In this document: piece after piece, positions 14,740-22,763 of the stretch
Layout of the letters: the number at the start of each line of letters is the position of its first letter
Numbering within the stretch: position 1 is the first letter of the stretch
Assembly (NCBI GenBank): GCA_046542305.1
Contig: JBKHBQ010000025.1
Span: forward strand, 1-23,580
DNA length: 23,580 nucleotides
Reading direction: 5' to 3'
Source of the DNA: JBKHBQ01 sp046542305
GTDB taxonomy: Bacteria; Bacteroidota; Bacteroidia; Bacteroidales; 4484-276
Position numbers and translations under genes: made by a program
Notes under the pieces: generated by a model
The model's input: the letters and a program-made list of their open reading frames with translations, nothing else
The model's database searches: none
Told to the model about the DNA's origin: nothing

Positions 14740-15276
14740 TTATTCCCCCGCTTCAGGATTTTCCTTCGAGAAAATTTCGATGAGTTCCTCGGGTGTCTTT
14801 CCAAGATATTTTAGCGATACCTGCGCATCGTCGGCAAATTCGTTGGTCGGATATTTTCCGAGAAATTCCTGATAAATGGTGCGGGCTTTATCGAGGCGTC
14901 CAAGGTTGTTTTCGTACACATAAGCCTGCAGAAACATCGCTTCGGGAGCCTTTCGGTAATCGGGATATTCCTCAATAATGCGTCCGTAATAAGTGATGGC
15001 CTGGTTCGACCGGTTGGTATTCATGGCAATGTCGCCCGCCTTAAAAAGATATTGCGGAGCCAGTGTATCATCGGGATATTCTTCGGCAAAATTCAGATAG
15101 GCGTTGATCAGTTTGTCGATGTGCTCGTGAACCAGCACGCCTTCCTCACCGAACAAATCATTTTCGAGTTGCTCAATCTTGCCAATGGCCTCCTGCCTCG
15201 GCGACTGGCAGGCGGTAAAAGCAAATATCACCATTACGGCCAGCATCTTTAACTTCATTGATTTCATCATATTCAT
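14740..15276 (-). CDS. Tetratricopeptide-repeat lipoprotein
   Basis: A 178-residue exported lipoprotein: hydrophobic signal LAVMVIFAF followed by the lipobox FTAC with acceptor C23. The mature part has TPR-like helical pairs, notably INAYLNFAEEYPDD, GDIAMNTNRSNQAITYYGRIIEEYPD and LDKARTIYQEFLGKYPTNEFADDA, with the (F/Y)-x-x-x-(Y/F)P-(D/N/T) spacing seen in YbgF/BamD-like proteins. The role is probably envelope protein scaffolding; the partner is unknown. It is the last gene of a yqgF-def-TPR operon, an order common in Bacteroidota. Several N-terminal Met codons make the exact start uncertain; the longest was kept. Confidence 0.85.
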   Translation of the reverse strand: MNMMKSMKLKMLAVMVIFAFTACQSPRQEAIGKIEQLENDLFGEEGVLVHEHIDKLINAYLNFAEEYPDDTLAPQYLFKAGDIAMNTNRSNQAITYYGRIIEEYPDYRKAPEAMFLQAYVYENNLGRLDKARTIYQEFLGKYPTNEFADDAQVSLKYLGKTPEELIEIFSKENPEAGE

Positions 15277-15293
15277 CTTTTTACAGAATTTTA

Positions 15294-15866
15294 TCAGGTT
15301 CTTACTTTTTTCTTCACCGGAAAAATCATGCGGTAATCCACTTTAATATTTCCCTTGCTGATGTCGTTGAGTTTGCGCCGGAGCAGGGTTTTGCGCAGAT
15401 TGCTTATGCGATCCACGAAAAGCACACCTTCCAGGTGGTCGTATTCATGTTGGATGATACGGGCAGCAATGCCTTCGTAGGTTTCATCGTGAAACTGCCA
15501 GTTTTCGTCGTAATATTCGATCCTGATCTGATATTTGCGCTGGACATCTTCCCGGATGTTGGGAATACTCAGGCAGCCCTCATCCATAATTTCATCCTTG
15601 CCAGTTTCTTCGGTGATGTAAGGATTGATAAAAACTTTCTTGAACTCTTTCAGTTCGGGCGCCTGTTCGCCATACGGTGTGGCATCGATCACAAAAAGCC
15701 TGATGGAGAGGTTAACCTGCGGAGCCGCCAGACCCACGCCATCGGAGGCATACATGGTTTCGAACATGTTGTCGATCAGCTCATCCAATCCGGCGTAATC
15801 TTCGTCGATTTCTTCGGCAACCTTTTTTAGCACCGGATGGCCATATGCTGTAATCGGAAGAATCAT
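15294..15866 (-). CDS. def: Peptide deformylase
   Basis: A 190-residue metalloenzyme that removes the formyl group from the N-terminal methionine of new proteins. All three family motifs are intact: GVGLAAPQ (43-50), EGCLS (96-100, metal ligand C98) and QHEYDHLEG (139-147, metal ligands H140 and H144 with catalytic E141). The insertion between motifs 1 and 2 and the absence of a long C-terminal extension are typical of Bacteroidota enzymes. It lies 15 bp downstream of the yqgF-like gene and 17 bp upstream of the TPR lipoprotein gene, consistent with one transcript. The final residues are strongly basic (VKKKVRT). Confidence 0.97.
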   Translation of the reverse strand: MILPITAYGHPVLKKVAEEIDEDYAGLDELIDNMFETMYASDGVGLAAPQVNLSIRLFVIDATPYGEQAPELKEFKKVFINPYITEETGKDEIMDEGCLSIPNIREDVQRKYQIRIEYYDENWQFHDETYEGIAARIIQHEYDHLEGVLFVDRISNLRKTLLRRKLNDISKGNIKVDYRMIFPVKKKVRT

Positions 15867-15881
15867 ATCACTAAATTTTAA

Positions 15882-16301
15882 TTAAAAACCTTTCATGCTT
15901 TGCATGTAGGATTGTAAAATAATCGTTGCACTAACGGTATCAACCAGTGCTTTGTTTTGTCGAACCTTCTTTTTTGCACCTGATTCAAGAATGGCTTGCT
16001 GTGCCATCTTTGAGGTAAAGCGCTCGTCGTAACGATCTACCGGAATGGCAGGAAACTGCTTTTTCAGTTTTTTTACAAAAGGTTCGATAAAACGACTGGC
16101 ATCCGAAGCGGTATTGTCCATTTGGCGGGGCATCCCCACCACAAAACGTTCCACGGGTTCCTTGTTTACATAATCCGTGAGAAAAGCAAAAATATCCTTT
16201 ACATGAACGGTTTGCAATCCCGTGGCAATGATCTGCATCGGATCAGTTACGGCAATGCCGGCACGTTTTTGCCCGTAATCGATGGCCAATATCCTTCCCA
16301 A
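15882..16301 (-). CDS. ruvX: RuvX/YqgF-family Holliday junction resolvase-like nuclease
   Basis: A 139-residue RNase H-like fold protein of standard length. The acidic catalytic residues are present: D8 in LAIDYG, E93 in YDERFTS and D121 in ALVDTVSATIIL; the VVGMPRQMDNTASD segment (54-67) is also typical. YqgF proteins act in pre-16S rRNA 5' processing in E. coli and can resolve branched DNA in other species; which applies here cannot be read from the sequence. It is the first gene of the operon with def and the TPR lipoprotein, and is divergent from dapD across a 124-bp spacer. Confidence 0.93.
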   Translation of the reverse strand: MGRILAIDYGQKRAGIAVTDPMQIIATGLQTVHVKDIFAFLTDYVNKEPVERFVVGMPRQMDNTASDASRFIEPFVKKLKKQFPAIPVDRYDERFTSKMAQQAILESGAKKKVRQNKALVDTVSATIILQSYMQSMKGF

Positions 16302-16354
16302 AATTTTAATTCTTTTTTATAAACATTCCGGAAGCCTTTCCGTTTGAAGATTTG

Positions 16355-16362
16355 CAAAATTA
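16355..16362 (-). promoter_or_regulatory. Candidate -7 box for the yqgF-def-TPR operon
   Basis: The minus strand reads TAATTTTG (plus CAAAATTA), about 54 bp before the yqgF start. No TTG sits at the proper upstream distance. Confidence 0.35.
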
Positions 16363-16393
16363 TAAAGAAAAACAGAAACCCGTCTTTTTTGCC

Positions 16394-16401
16394 TATTTTT
16401 G
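16394..16401 (+). promoter_or_regulatory. Candidate -7 box for dapD
   Basis: TATTTTTG matches TAnnTTTG and ends 24 bp before the chosen ATG at 16426. The in-frame TTG at 16399 overlaps this box, which argues against it as the start codon. The -33 element is not recognisable. Confidence 0.4.
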
Positions 16402-16425
16402 AAAGCTTTGAAAAACGCTGATCAG

Positions 16426-17241
16426 ATGAAGGAATTAAGAGACATTGTAGAGCATGCGTGGGCGGACCGGTCGTTGATCGACCGTGCCGAAACCGTGGAT
16501 GCCGTGAACAAGGTGATAGAACTGCTGGATAAAGGGAAACTGCGGGTGGCCGAGCCTGTTGAAAATAGCTGGCAGATACACGAATGGGTGAAGAAAGCCG
16601 TGATCCTTTATTTCCCGATGCGCCGCATGGAAACCAGAGAGGTGGGCATTTTTGAGTTTCATGACAAGATGGAACTGAAACATAATTACAAGGAACTGGG
16701 CGTGCGGGTGGTGCCTCATGCCATTGCGCGATACGGTGCTTTTTTGGCCAAAGGGGTGGTGATGATGCCATCTTTTGTAAATATCGGGGCCTGGGTAGGC
16801 AGCGGAACCATGGTGGATACCTGGGCTACGGTTGGTTCGTGTGCACAAATCGGTAGCAACGTGCACCTGAGCGGTGGCGTGGGGATCGGCGGCGTGCTGG
16901 AGCCTGTGCAGGCTGCGCCCGTGATCATCGAAGACAATTGTTTCATTGGGTCACGTTCAATTGTGGTGGAAGGTGTGCGCATCGAACGTGAAGCTGTGCT
17001 TGGCGCAAATGTGGTGATTACCAAATCAACCCGGATTATTGATGTGACGGGCGAAAAACCGGTGGAAACAAAAGGCGTCGTTCCGGCCCGCTCAGTGGTG
17101 ATCCCCGGATCGTATTCAAAAAAATTTCCCGCAGGCGAATACCAGGTGCCATGTGCACTGATCATCGGAAAACGCAAGGCGACTACCGATGTGAAGACTT
17201 CGCTTAACGATGCCCTGCGCGATTATGAAGTTGCCGTTTAA
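16426..17241 (+). CDS. dapD: 2,3,4,5-tetrahydropyridine-2,6-dicarboxylate N-succinyltransferase
   Basis: A 271-residue left-handed beta-helix enzyme of the succinylase branch of lysine/meso-diaminopimelate synthesis; it uses succinyl-CoA. Strong family sequence: KLRVAEPVE near residues 38-46, then MPSFVNIGAWVGSGTMVDTWATVG, CAQIGSNVHLSGGVGIGGVLEP and IIEDNCFIGSRSIVVEGV, with the hexapeptide repeats of the helix. It begins at ATG 16426 (MKELRDIVEHAW), matching the family N terminus. The GT9 gene follows after 17 bp, so the two may share a transcript. Presence of dapD means DAP is made by succinylated intermediates rather than by the DapL route, unless both exist elsewhere. Confidence 0.97.
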   Translation: MKELRDIVEHAWADRSLIDRAETVDAVNKVIELLDKGKLRVAEPVENSWQIHEWVKKAVILYFPMRRMETREVGIFEFHDKMELKHNYKELGVRVVPHAIARYGAFLAKGVVMMPSFVNIGAWVGSGTMVDTWATVGSCAQIGSNVHLSGGVGIGGVLEPVQAAPVIIEDNCFIGSRSIVVEGVRIEREAVLGANVVITKSTRIIDVTGEKPVETKGVVPARSVVIPGSYSKKFPAGEYQVPCALIIGKRKATTDVKTSLNDALRDYEVAV

Positions 17242-17258
17242 CCTGCTATCCGTTTGTT

Positions 17259-18275
17259 GTGAAAAATACCAGGATTCAAAATATATTGATCATTCAAACC
17301 GCATCCATTGGCGATGTGGTTCTGGCTACGCCGCTTATCGAAAAGCTGCGTGTTTTTTTTCCCGGTGCGGCCATCGATTTTCTGCTGAAGAAGGGAATCG
17401 AAAGCCTGTTTACATCCCATCCCCATCTGAGGAAAGTCATGTACTGGGACAAGTCGGCAGATAAATACCGGAACCTCCTGAACCTTATTCATACCATTCG
17501 GGAGCAGCGATACGATGTGGTGGTGAATGTGCAGCGGTTTGCATCGAGCGGACTGATTACCGCCATGTCGGGAGCCGGCTTGAAATTCGGCTTCAGCAAA
17601 AATCCTTTTTCCCTGTTTTACACACGGCGCATTCCGCATAAAATATCTGCCGATCCTGAAAAGAGCCGTCACGAAACTACGCGCAATCTCAGCCTTATCG
17701 ACAGCATTACCGATGCCGCTCATGACTTTCCCATCAGGCTTTATCCTGCCGGGGCCGATTATGCCAGCGTTTCGCAGTATAAAACCCGGCGATACATTTG
17801 CATTGCACCCACATCGCTCTGGTACACCAAACAGTTTCCGCAGGAAAAATGGATTGAATTTGTAAGTGAACTTGATCATGATCTTTATGTTTATTTCCTT
17901 GGTGCACCTGCTGATCGCGATAGCTGTGATGATATTATCCGCCGCAGCGGACATCCCAATTGTTTGAACCTTGCCGGCAGAATGAGTTTTCTTGAATCGG
18001 CTGCATTGATGAAGGATGCTGCGATGAATTATGTGAACGATTCTGCGCCACAGCATTTTGCATCGGCAATGAATGCACCGGTCACAGCCATTTTCTGCTC
18101 TACCGTACCGGCGTTTGGCTTCGGCCCGCTTTCCGGTAATTCGGAAATCGTGCAGATCGATGATGATCTGTATTGCAGGCCTTGCGGGTTGCACGGATTC
18201 AGACAATGCCCGGAGGGACATTTTAAATGTGCTCATGACATAAAAATTAAGCAATTGCTGTCGAGGATTAACTGA
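17259..18275 (+). CDS. Glycosyltransferase family 9 (heptosyltransferase-like)
   Basis: A 338-residue GT-B enzyme of the ADP-heptose transferase family, expected at the inner face of the membrane in lipopolysaccharide core or related glycan assembly. N-terminal motif ILIIQTASIGDVVLATPLIE (about 8-27), with the loop after the first strand containing the conserved G-D; C-terminal donor domain with IAPTSLWYTKQFPQEKW, GRMSFLESAALMKDA and NDSAPQHFASAMNAPVTAIF. A cysteine-bearing tail (CRPCGLHGFRQCPEG and CAH) is seen in many family members. The only good start is GTG 17259, 17 bp after dapD. The true donor sugar cannot be told from the sequence. Confidence 0.93.
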   Translation: MKNTRIQNILIIQTASIGDVVLATPLIEKLRVFFPGAAIDFLLKKGIESLFTSHPHLRKVMYWDKSADKYRNLLNLIHTIREQRYDVVVNVQRFASSGLITAMSGAGLKFGFSKNPFSLFYTRRIPHKISADPEKSRHETTRNLSLIDSITDAAHDFPIRLYPAGADYASVSQYKTRRYICIAPTSLWYTKQFPQEKWIEFVSELDHDLYVYFLGAPADRDSCDDIIRRSGHPNCLNLAGRMSFLESAALMKDAAMNYVNDSAPQHFASAMNAPVTAIFCSTVPAFGFGPLSGNSEIVQIDDDLYCRPCGLHGFRQCPEGHFKCAHDIKIKQLLSRIN

Positions 18276-18283
18276 TTTGAATT

Positions 18284-18291
18284 TAACTTTG
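18284..18291 (+). promoter_or_regulatory. Candidate -7 box for the TsaC-like gene
   Basis: TAACTTTG matches TAnnTTTG and ends 16 bp before ATG 18308. The nearest upstream TTG (18255-18257) is 26 bp away, so support is partial. Confidence 0.35.
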
Positions 18292-18307
18292 TGATGATTT
18301 GCCGGAT

Positions 18308-18889
18308 ATGGACATGCAGAAAAACATACAAGCTGAGGTAGAAAAAACGGTGAAGGTGCTGCGCACCGGAGGTACCATTCTTTATCCCACCGATACCATC
18401 TGGGGCATTGGCTGTGATGCCACCCAGCAAAAAGCCGTGGATAAAATCTATAAGATCAAAAAGCGGATTGAAGGGAAAAGCCTGCTGGTGCTGGTGGATA
18501 ACATCGACAGGATCAGTGACTATGTCCCTCACATCGATCCGGTGATCATGGATCTGGTTAAAAACTACGACCGCCCGCTTACGGTAATTTATCCCGGTGC
18601 ACGAAATGTGGCCAAAGGTGTGGCTGCACCCGATAAGACCATCGGTATCCGCCTGGTGCGCGATGAGTTCTGCCGGCAACTGGTTCAGGCCCTGGGAAAA
18701 GCCATTGTTTCCACATCGGCTAATCTTTCGGGAGACCCGTCACCGCTGTTGTTTACACAGATATCCGATCAGATCAAAAAGGAAGTGGATTATGTGGTGG
18801 ATCTTTACCAGGACAGCATCCGCACCATGAAGCCGTCGCGCATCATCCGCATCAAAGAAAAGGGCGATTTCGAAATCGTAAGGCACTGA
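18308..18889 (+). CDS. L-threonylcarbamoyladenylate synthase (TsaC/Sua5/YrdC family)
   Basis: A 193-residue YrdC-domain protein that makes threonylcarbamoyl-AMP from threonine, bicarbonate and ATP for the universal tRNA modification t6A37. Recognisable motifs: GGTILYPTDTIWGIGCDA near residues 20-37, KRIEGKSLLVLV with the KxR...K(S/P)L binding segment, RPLTVIYPG, IGIRLVRDEF and IVSTSANLSGDPSP. It lacks the extra Sua5 C-terminal domain, so TsaC-type length applies. The start is ATG 18308 (ATG 18314 is possible); an upstream TTG would add only three residues. It lies 32 bp after the GT9 gene. Confidence 0.95.
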   Translation: MDMQKNIQAEVEKTVKVLRTGGTILYPTDTIWGIGCDATQQKAVDKIYKIKKRIEGKSLLVLVDNIDRISDYVPHIDPVIMDLVKNYDRPLTVIYPGARNVAKGVAAPDKTIGIRLVRDEFCRQLVQALGKAIVSTSANLSGDPSPLLFTQISDQIKKEVDYVVDLYQDSIRTMKPSRIIRIKEKGDFEIVRH

Positions 18890-18911
18890 GCCGTTTGCAC
18901 GAATATGCCCG

Positions 18912-18943
18912 TTTTGCAATGCCACGGGTTTGTATTACCTTTG
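18912..18943 (+). promoter_or_regulatory. Promoter for the isoaspartyl dipeptidase gene
   Basis: TTTTG ending at 18916, a 19-bp spacer and TACCTTTG at 18936-18943 form the best plus-strand match to the Bacteroidota promoter in this window. The start codon lies 26 bp downstream. Confidence 0.7.
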
Positions 18944-18969
18944 AAAATTCCCATATGATTTTTTGAGAT

Positions 18970-20133
18970 ATGATGATCCTTCTGAAAAACGGTGAAATCT
19001 ATAATCCGGCTCCGAAAGGCGTACATGACCTGCTGATTGCCGGCGAAAAAATTATTGCCATTGGCAAAAACCTGACCATGCCCCCGGTGCTGGAGGTGGA
19101 GACCCTGGACTGCCGGGGCCTGAAGATCGTTCCCGGATTGATCGATGCACATGTGCACATTGCCGGCGCAGGCGGTGAAGGTGGACCTGCATCGAGGACG
19201 CCGGAAATGACTTTGGGAATGATGATCGAAGCGGGAATCACTACAGTGGTCGGGTGTCTCGGTACCGACGGCTTTGCCCGCGACCTGAGTTCGGTGCTGA
19301 TGAAATGCAAGGCCCTGAAAGCCCAAGGCGTATCGGCATACATGTATACCGGTGCGTATCAGGTTCCGCCGCCCACGATCACCGGAGATGTCGGGCGCGA
19401 CCTGACATGGATCGACGAGGTGATCGGCGTGGGTGAAATTGCGCTTTCTGACCACCGCAGCAGCGTACCCACCACGGCCGAACTGATCAGGCTTGCCGCG
19501 CATGCGAGGGTAGGAGGGATGCTTGGTGGAAAAGCCGGTATCGTGAATATACACATGGGCGACGCCATCGATCCTTTTAAACCCATCTACGACGCCGTGC
19601 AAGCCAGCGAACTAAAATTTACACAATTCTTTCCCACCCATTGCAACCGCAACAACTACATTTTTGAAGACGCCAAAAAATACGGCCTGAAGGGATATGT
19701 GGATCTGACAAGCAGTTCGTATCCCTATTACCCGCAGTACGAGATCAAGCCTTCGCGTGCCGTTACGGAGTTGCTGGCTGCGGGTGTGCCGCTGAAGCAT
19801 ATCACCATGACTTCGGATGCCTGCGGGTCGCTGCCAGATTTCGATGAAGATGGCAACCTCGTGCAATTAGATATGGGACTTCCCAAATCGCTTACACAAG
19901 AAATTAAAGATATGATCCTGGAGGAAAAGCTTCCCTGGGAATCGGCACTGAGCATCGTTACCTCTAATGTGGCAGATATCCTGAAACTGAAAAACAAGGG
20001 AAGAATCCAGGCCGGAATGGATGCCGATTTGCTGGTGGTGGACCATGAGTGGAATATCCGTCACATGATTGCCAGGGGAGCGCTGGTGATCCACCAGGGC
20101 GAAATGATCAAAAAAGGAAATTACGAAGGTTGA
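18970..20133 (+). CDS. iadA: Isoaspartyl dipeptidase (beta-aspartyl peptidase), amidohydrolase family
   Basis: A 387-residue binuclear metal amidohydrolase that splits beta-aspartyl dipeptides left from damaged proteins. Family hallmarks: PGLIDAHVHIAGAGGEGGP (55-73; H61 and H63), TPEMTLGMMIEAGITTVVG, TGAYQVPPPTITG (127-139), SDHRSS (160-165), HMGD (H195), PTHCNRN (H224) and TSDACGS (D283). The residue that aligns by spacing with the carboxylated Lys162 of E. coli IadA is Glu156 (VGEIALSDHR). E156-H195-H224 spacing (39 and 29) equals the E. coli spacing, so the glutamate probably bridges the metals. It has its own good promoter. The sulfotransferase-like gene follows within 40 bp. Confidence 0.93.
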   Translation: MMILLKNGEIYNPAPKGVHDLLIAGEKIIAIGKNLTMPPVLEVETLDCRGLKIVPGLIDAHVHIAGAGGEGGPASRTPEMTLGMMIEAGITTVVGCLGTDGFARDLSSVLMKCKALKAQGVSAYMYTGAYQVPPPTITGDVGRDLTWIDEVIGVGEIALSDHRSSVPTTAELIRLAAHARVGGMLGGKAGIVNIHMGDAIDPFKPIYDAVQASELKFTQFFPTHCNRNNYIFEDAKKYGLKGYVDLTSSSYPYYPQYEIKPSRAVTELLAAGVPLKHITMTSDACGSLPDFDEDGNLVQLDMGLPKSLTQEIKDMILEEKLPWESALSIVTSNVADILKLKNKGRIQAGMDADLLVVDHEWNIRHMIARGALVIHQGEMIKKGNYEG

Positions 20134-20170
20134 GATGCCTTTGACTGAAATTCATTTTAAAACAAATATT

Positions 20171-21031
20171 ATGAAATCTCCGCTAATCATCATAAGCGCT
20201 CCACATTCAGGCGCATCCTTGCTATCCGGAATCCTGCACCGTGCCGGCATTTTTATGGGTGAAGACCAGAAAGAGGGCACCTCGCAGTTTTTTTCTTCTG
20301 TTAACTGCTGGCTGTTCTTTCAGGCAGGCGCCACCTGGGATAACCCTTACAATTTCAGGTTCATCGAAACTGATTTCAGGGAGGAAACCGGCCGGGCGGT
20401 TAAGCGGCAATTAAAAGGTCGCTCCTTTGGAAAATATCTGGGCAAACTTCACCGCAAAACCGGTTCGTACAAAAAGATAGATTTCGACTGGGGATGGTAT
20501 GCGCCCCTGAATGCCTACACCTGGGAAATATGGAAGACATTTTTTGAAGATGCTGTTATCATTCATTTTTTGCGCAATCCGGTGGATGTTGCTGCCGGAA
20601 TGAAGCGCGAAGCAGAGGCTGGAAAAATGCAGAAAGGCTTGTTTTCAGGTATAAAACGGCGTGGAATCGAAAATCGTCTCCAGTACACGCAGCTTTACGG
20701 TTTATCGCAGCGGGTGCTGAATCTGTATGAGGGTTTCAAACTGTGGCAGGAGTATATCAATAGGATCGGTGAAATCGAGGATAATCATTCAGGTCCGTTT
20801 ATCACCATTCGCTATGAAAATTTGTTGCAGGAACCTGAAAGATCCCTGCATGCACTCTTCGACAAGCTAAATTTCAGGCTTCCTGCCGGTATCATCGACA
20901 ACGCTATCCTGCAAATCGATCGTTCGCAGGCATGGGCTTTTGCGCAAAACAAATCCCTCATGGAATTTTACCATACCATTAAAGATCATTCGATGGTCGT
21001 GGAACAGGGTTATCATAAAATGAACAGGTAA
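20171..21031 (+). CDS. Sulfotransferase-family protein
   Basis: A 286-residue P-loop-like protein from ATG 20171. The PAPS 5'-phosphosulfate loop is at the N terminus (IIISAPHSGASLLSGILHRAG), and a 3'-phosphate-binding strand and helix is visible in IIHFLRNPVDVAAGMKRE, as in bacterial sulfotransferases. ITIRYENLLQEPERSLHALFDKLNF is the usual late motif. The acceptor is unknown; a surface glycan, lipid or small molecule is possible. An alternative start, ATG 20135, lies one base after the iadA stop and would add 12 residues; it is less like the family but would couple translation to iadA. It converges on the ABC permease gene with 4 bp between them. Confidence 0.82.
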   Translation: MKSPLIIISAPHSGASLLSGILHRAGIFMGEDQKEGTSQFFSSVNCWLFFQAGATWDNPYNFRFIETDFREETGRAVKRQLKGRSFGKYLGKLHRKTGSYKKIDFDWGWYAPLNAYTWEIWKTFFEDAVIIHFLRNPVDVAAGMKREAEAGKMQKGLFSGIKRRGIENRLQYTQLYGLSQRVLNLYEGFKLWQEYINRIGEIEDNHSGPFITIRYENLLQEPERSLHALFDKLNFRLPAGIIDNAILQIDRSQAWAFAQNKSLMEFYHTIKDHSMVVEQGYHKMNR

Positions 21032-21035
21032 ACCC

Positions 21036-21854
21036 CTACAGATCCTTATGCCTCAGGTACAGGTAGATCAATCCCGTGAAAAGGACGGCATATCCCATAC
21101 AAACCGCCACATCTGCCAAAGCAATATATTCCTGAAAGTCGTAGTTGAATTCCGGTGTCTTTACTTTGATCAGTGAAGTGTTGGGCGACCATATCACGTG
21201 ATTCATGGCGTTTAGCGGCAGGTATTTATCATATGCATTAGGAACATAGTACTGGATGATCGGTTCGATGGCCATGTATATCAGCAGGGTGATCACCGCA
21301 AAACCTGTCTTCCTGATCAGCATTCCGATGAGCAGGGCAAAGGTCAGATAAGTATATACTTCCAGAAAATAGGCCAGCAGGTATTGCATTTTCCCGGTAA
21401 TGGCCGCAAGGGTTTTTACCGGCGAATTGGTAATGCCAAGGTAAAATCCGGAAAGAAAAACGGCGACCGTTGACAGCAGGGTAAGAAAGAAAACCACCTC
21501 AAGCTTGCCGATCAGGAATTCTTTCCGGCTGATGCCATGCATAATGTTGGTACGCACCGTAAGGTAAGAAAACTCGTTCGAGATAAAGATCACCACCAGG
21601 ATGGCCAGGAACACCTTGATGAACCCCCTCATGCTCGCCACGTAGGCCAGGTTTTGCCAGATGTCGGGAAAGTTGAACACGATGGTTTTGAAACTTCGCA
21701 CTGCCCTGCTGTTGGTGTTGTCGGCAATGTAGTCGAGCACGGCGGGCAATCCGAAAATAATCGAAAAAAGCACAAACAGATAAAGGATCACCATGACCCA
21801 GAAGGCGCGGTAGCTTTTCAGCTTTTCCCATTCGATTTTGAGTAGTCTGATCAT
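21036..21854 (-). CDS. ABC-2 type transporter permease subunit
   Basis: A 272-residue protein with about six hydrophobic segments (near residues 18-40, 82-95, 118-140, 155-178, 182-200 and 245-266). The N terminus MIRLLKIEWEKLKSYRAFW and the NEFSYLTVRTNIMHGISRKEFLIGK segment are typical of ABC-2 permeases of the bacitracin/copper-export sort. It overlaps the upstream ATPase gene by the 4-bp ATGA, so the two are translationally coupled and surely partners. The cargo is unknown. It is the last gene of the tlpA-like/ATPase/permease operon. Confidence 0.9.
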   Translation of the reverse strand: MIRLLKIEWEKLKSYRAFWVMVILYLFVLFSIIFGLPAVLDYIADNTNSRAVRSFKTIVFNFPDIWQNLAYVASMRGFIKVFLAILVVIFISNEFSYLTVRTNIMHGISRKEFLIGKLEVVFFLTLLSTVAVFLSGFYLGITNSPVKTLAAITGKMQYLLAYFLEVYTYLTFALLIGMLIRKTGFAVITLLIYMAIEPIIQYYVPNAYDKYLPLNAMNHVIWSPNTSLIKVKTPEFNYDFQEYIALADVAVCMGYAVLFTGLIYLYLRHKDL

Positions 21855-22747
21855 TTGGCCTCCTGCAAAAGTTCAAGAAATTGTTGCTCAAGTGTTTTCT
21901 TCCGAAGGCTCAGGTGCGAGAGCACGATGCCCTTTTCGATAAGGAATTCGTTGATGTCGGCGGGTGTGATCCCTTCCTGCGCCTTCACCACGAGGATGCG
22001 GCCTTCTCTTTTGGTGTCCAGAATGCCTTCGTAATCGCTGAGCGCTATGGCAAGAATTTCCAGGTTCTGCGCCGAAAGTTCGATGGTGTCAGCGATGTTG
22101 AACACATCGTCAACATGTCCTGAAAACAGCTTCTTTCCCTGCCTCAGCACCGCCACGTGCGAACACATTTTCTGTACTTCATCCAGCAGGTGGCTGGCCA
22201 GGATGATTGTTACGCCTTCGTTGGCTACCCGGATCACCAGGTTCCGGATCTCGGCGATACCCTGAGGGTCGAGGCCGTTGGTGGGTTCGTCGAGGATCAG
22301 AACCTCCGGCTTGCCGATGAGCGCAGAGGCGATGGCCAGCCTTTGTTTCATCCCCAGCGAATAGGTTTTGAACTTGTCGTCCCTGCGATCGTAAAGATCC
22401 ACCATTTTCAGCACCTCGTCGAGGTCGTCGAATGGTTTTTCCTTTATGCGGGCGATGATTTTTAAATTGTTGACCGCCGACAGGTAGGGATAAAAGATGG
22501 GATGTTCCAGGGTGGCGCCCAAACGTTTGCGGCTGTTGTGCGACGGCTCCTGGCCGAACCAGCGGTAGGTGCCGCTTTTGGGTTTTATTATGTCGAGCAC
22601 CATGCCAAGGGTCGTGGTTTTGCCGCTTCCGTTGGGACCGAGTATTCCGTAAACCTCGCCCGCATTCACTGTCAGATCGAGTTTATCAACGGCTCGGATG
22701 CGGCCGTAAACCTTGGTGAGTTGATCGATATGAAGAATTTCCGCCAC
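21851..22747 (-). CDS. ABC transporter ATP-binding protein
   Basis: A 298-residue ATPase. Walker A GPNGSGKT (37-44), signature YSLGMKQRLAIA (129-140), Walker B VLILDEPTNGLDP (149-161) and the H-loop in ILASHLLDE are intact. The residue at the Q-loop position appears to be Glu (GATLEHPIFYPYLS), as in many ABC-2 exporters of the CcmA/NatA group. A C-terminal regulatory extension of about 80 residues follows the nucleotide-binding domain. It pairs with the overlapping permease gene and lies 16 bp downstream of the TlpA-like gene. The transported compound cannot be told. Confidence 0.95.
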   Translation of the reverse strand: MAEILHIDQLTKVYGRIRAVDKLDLTVNAGEVYGILGPNGSGKTTTLGMVLDIIKPKSGTYRWFGQEPSHNSRKRLGATLEHPIFYPYLSAVNNLKIIARIKEKPFDDLDEVLKMVDLYDRRDDKFKTYSLGMKQRLAIASALIGKPEVLILDEPTNGLDPQGIAEIRNLVIRVANEGVTIILASHLLDEVQKMCSHVAVLRQGKKLFSGHVDDVFNIADTIELSAQNLEILAIALSDYEGILDTKREGRILVVKAQEGITPADINEFLIEKGIVLSHLSLRKKTLEQQFLELLQEAK

Positions 22748-22763
22748 TGGATTAAATATCAGT

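Noticed and set aside
17238..18254. A long minus-strand open frame opposite the GT9 gene.
   Set aside because: No family motif; the plus-strand frame carries clear GT9 motifs and fits the operon.
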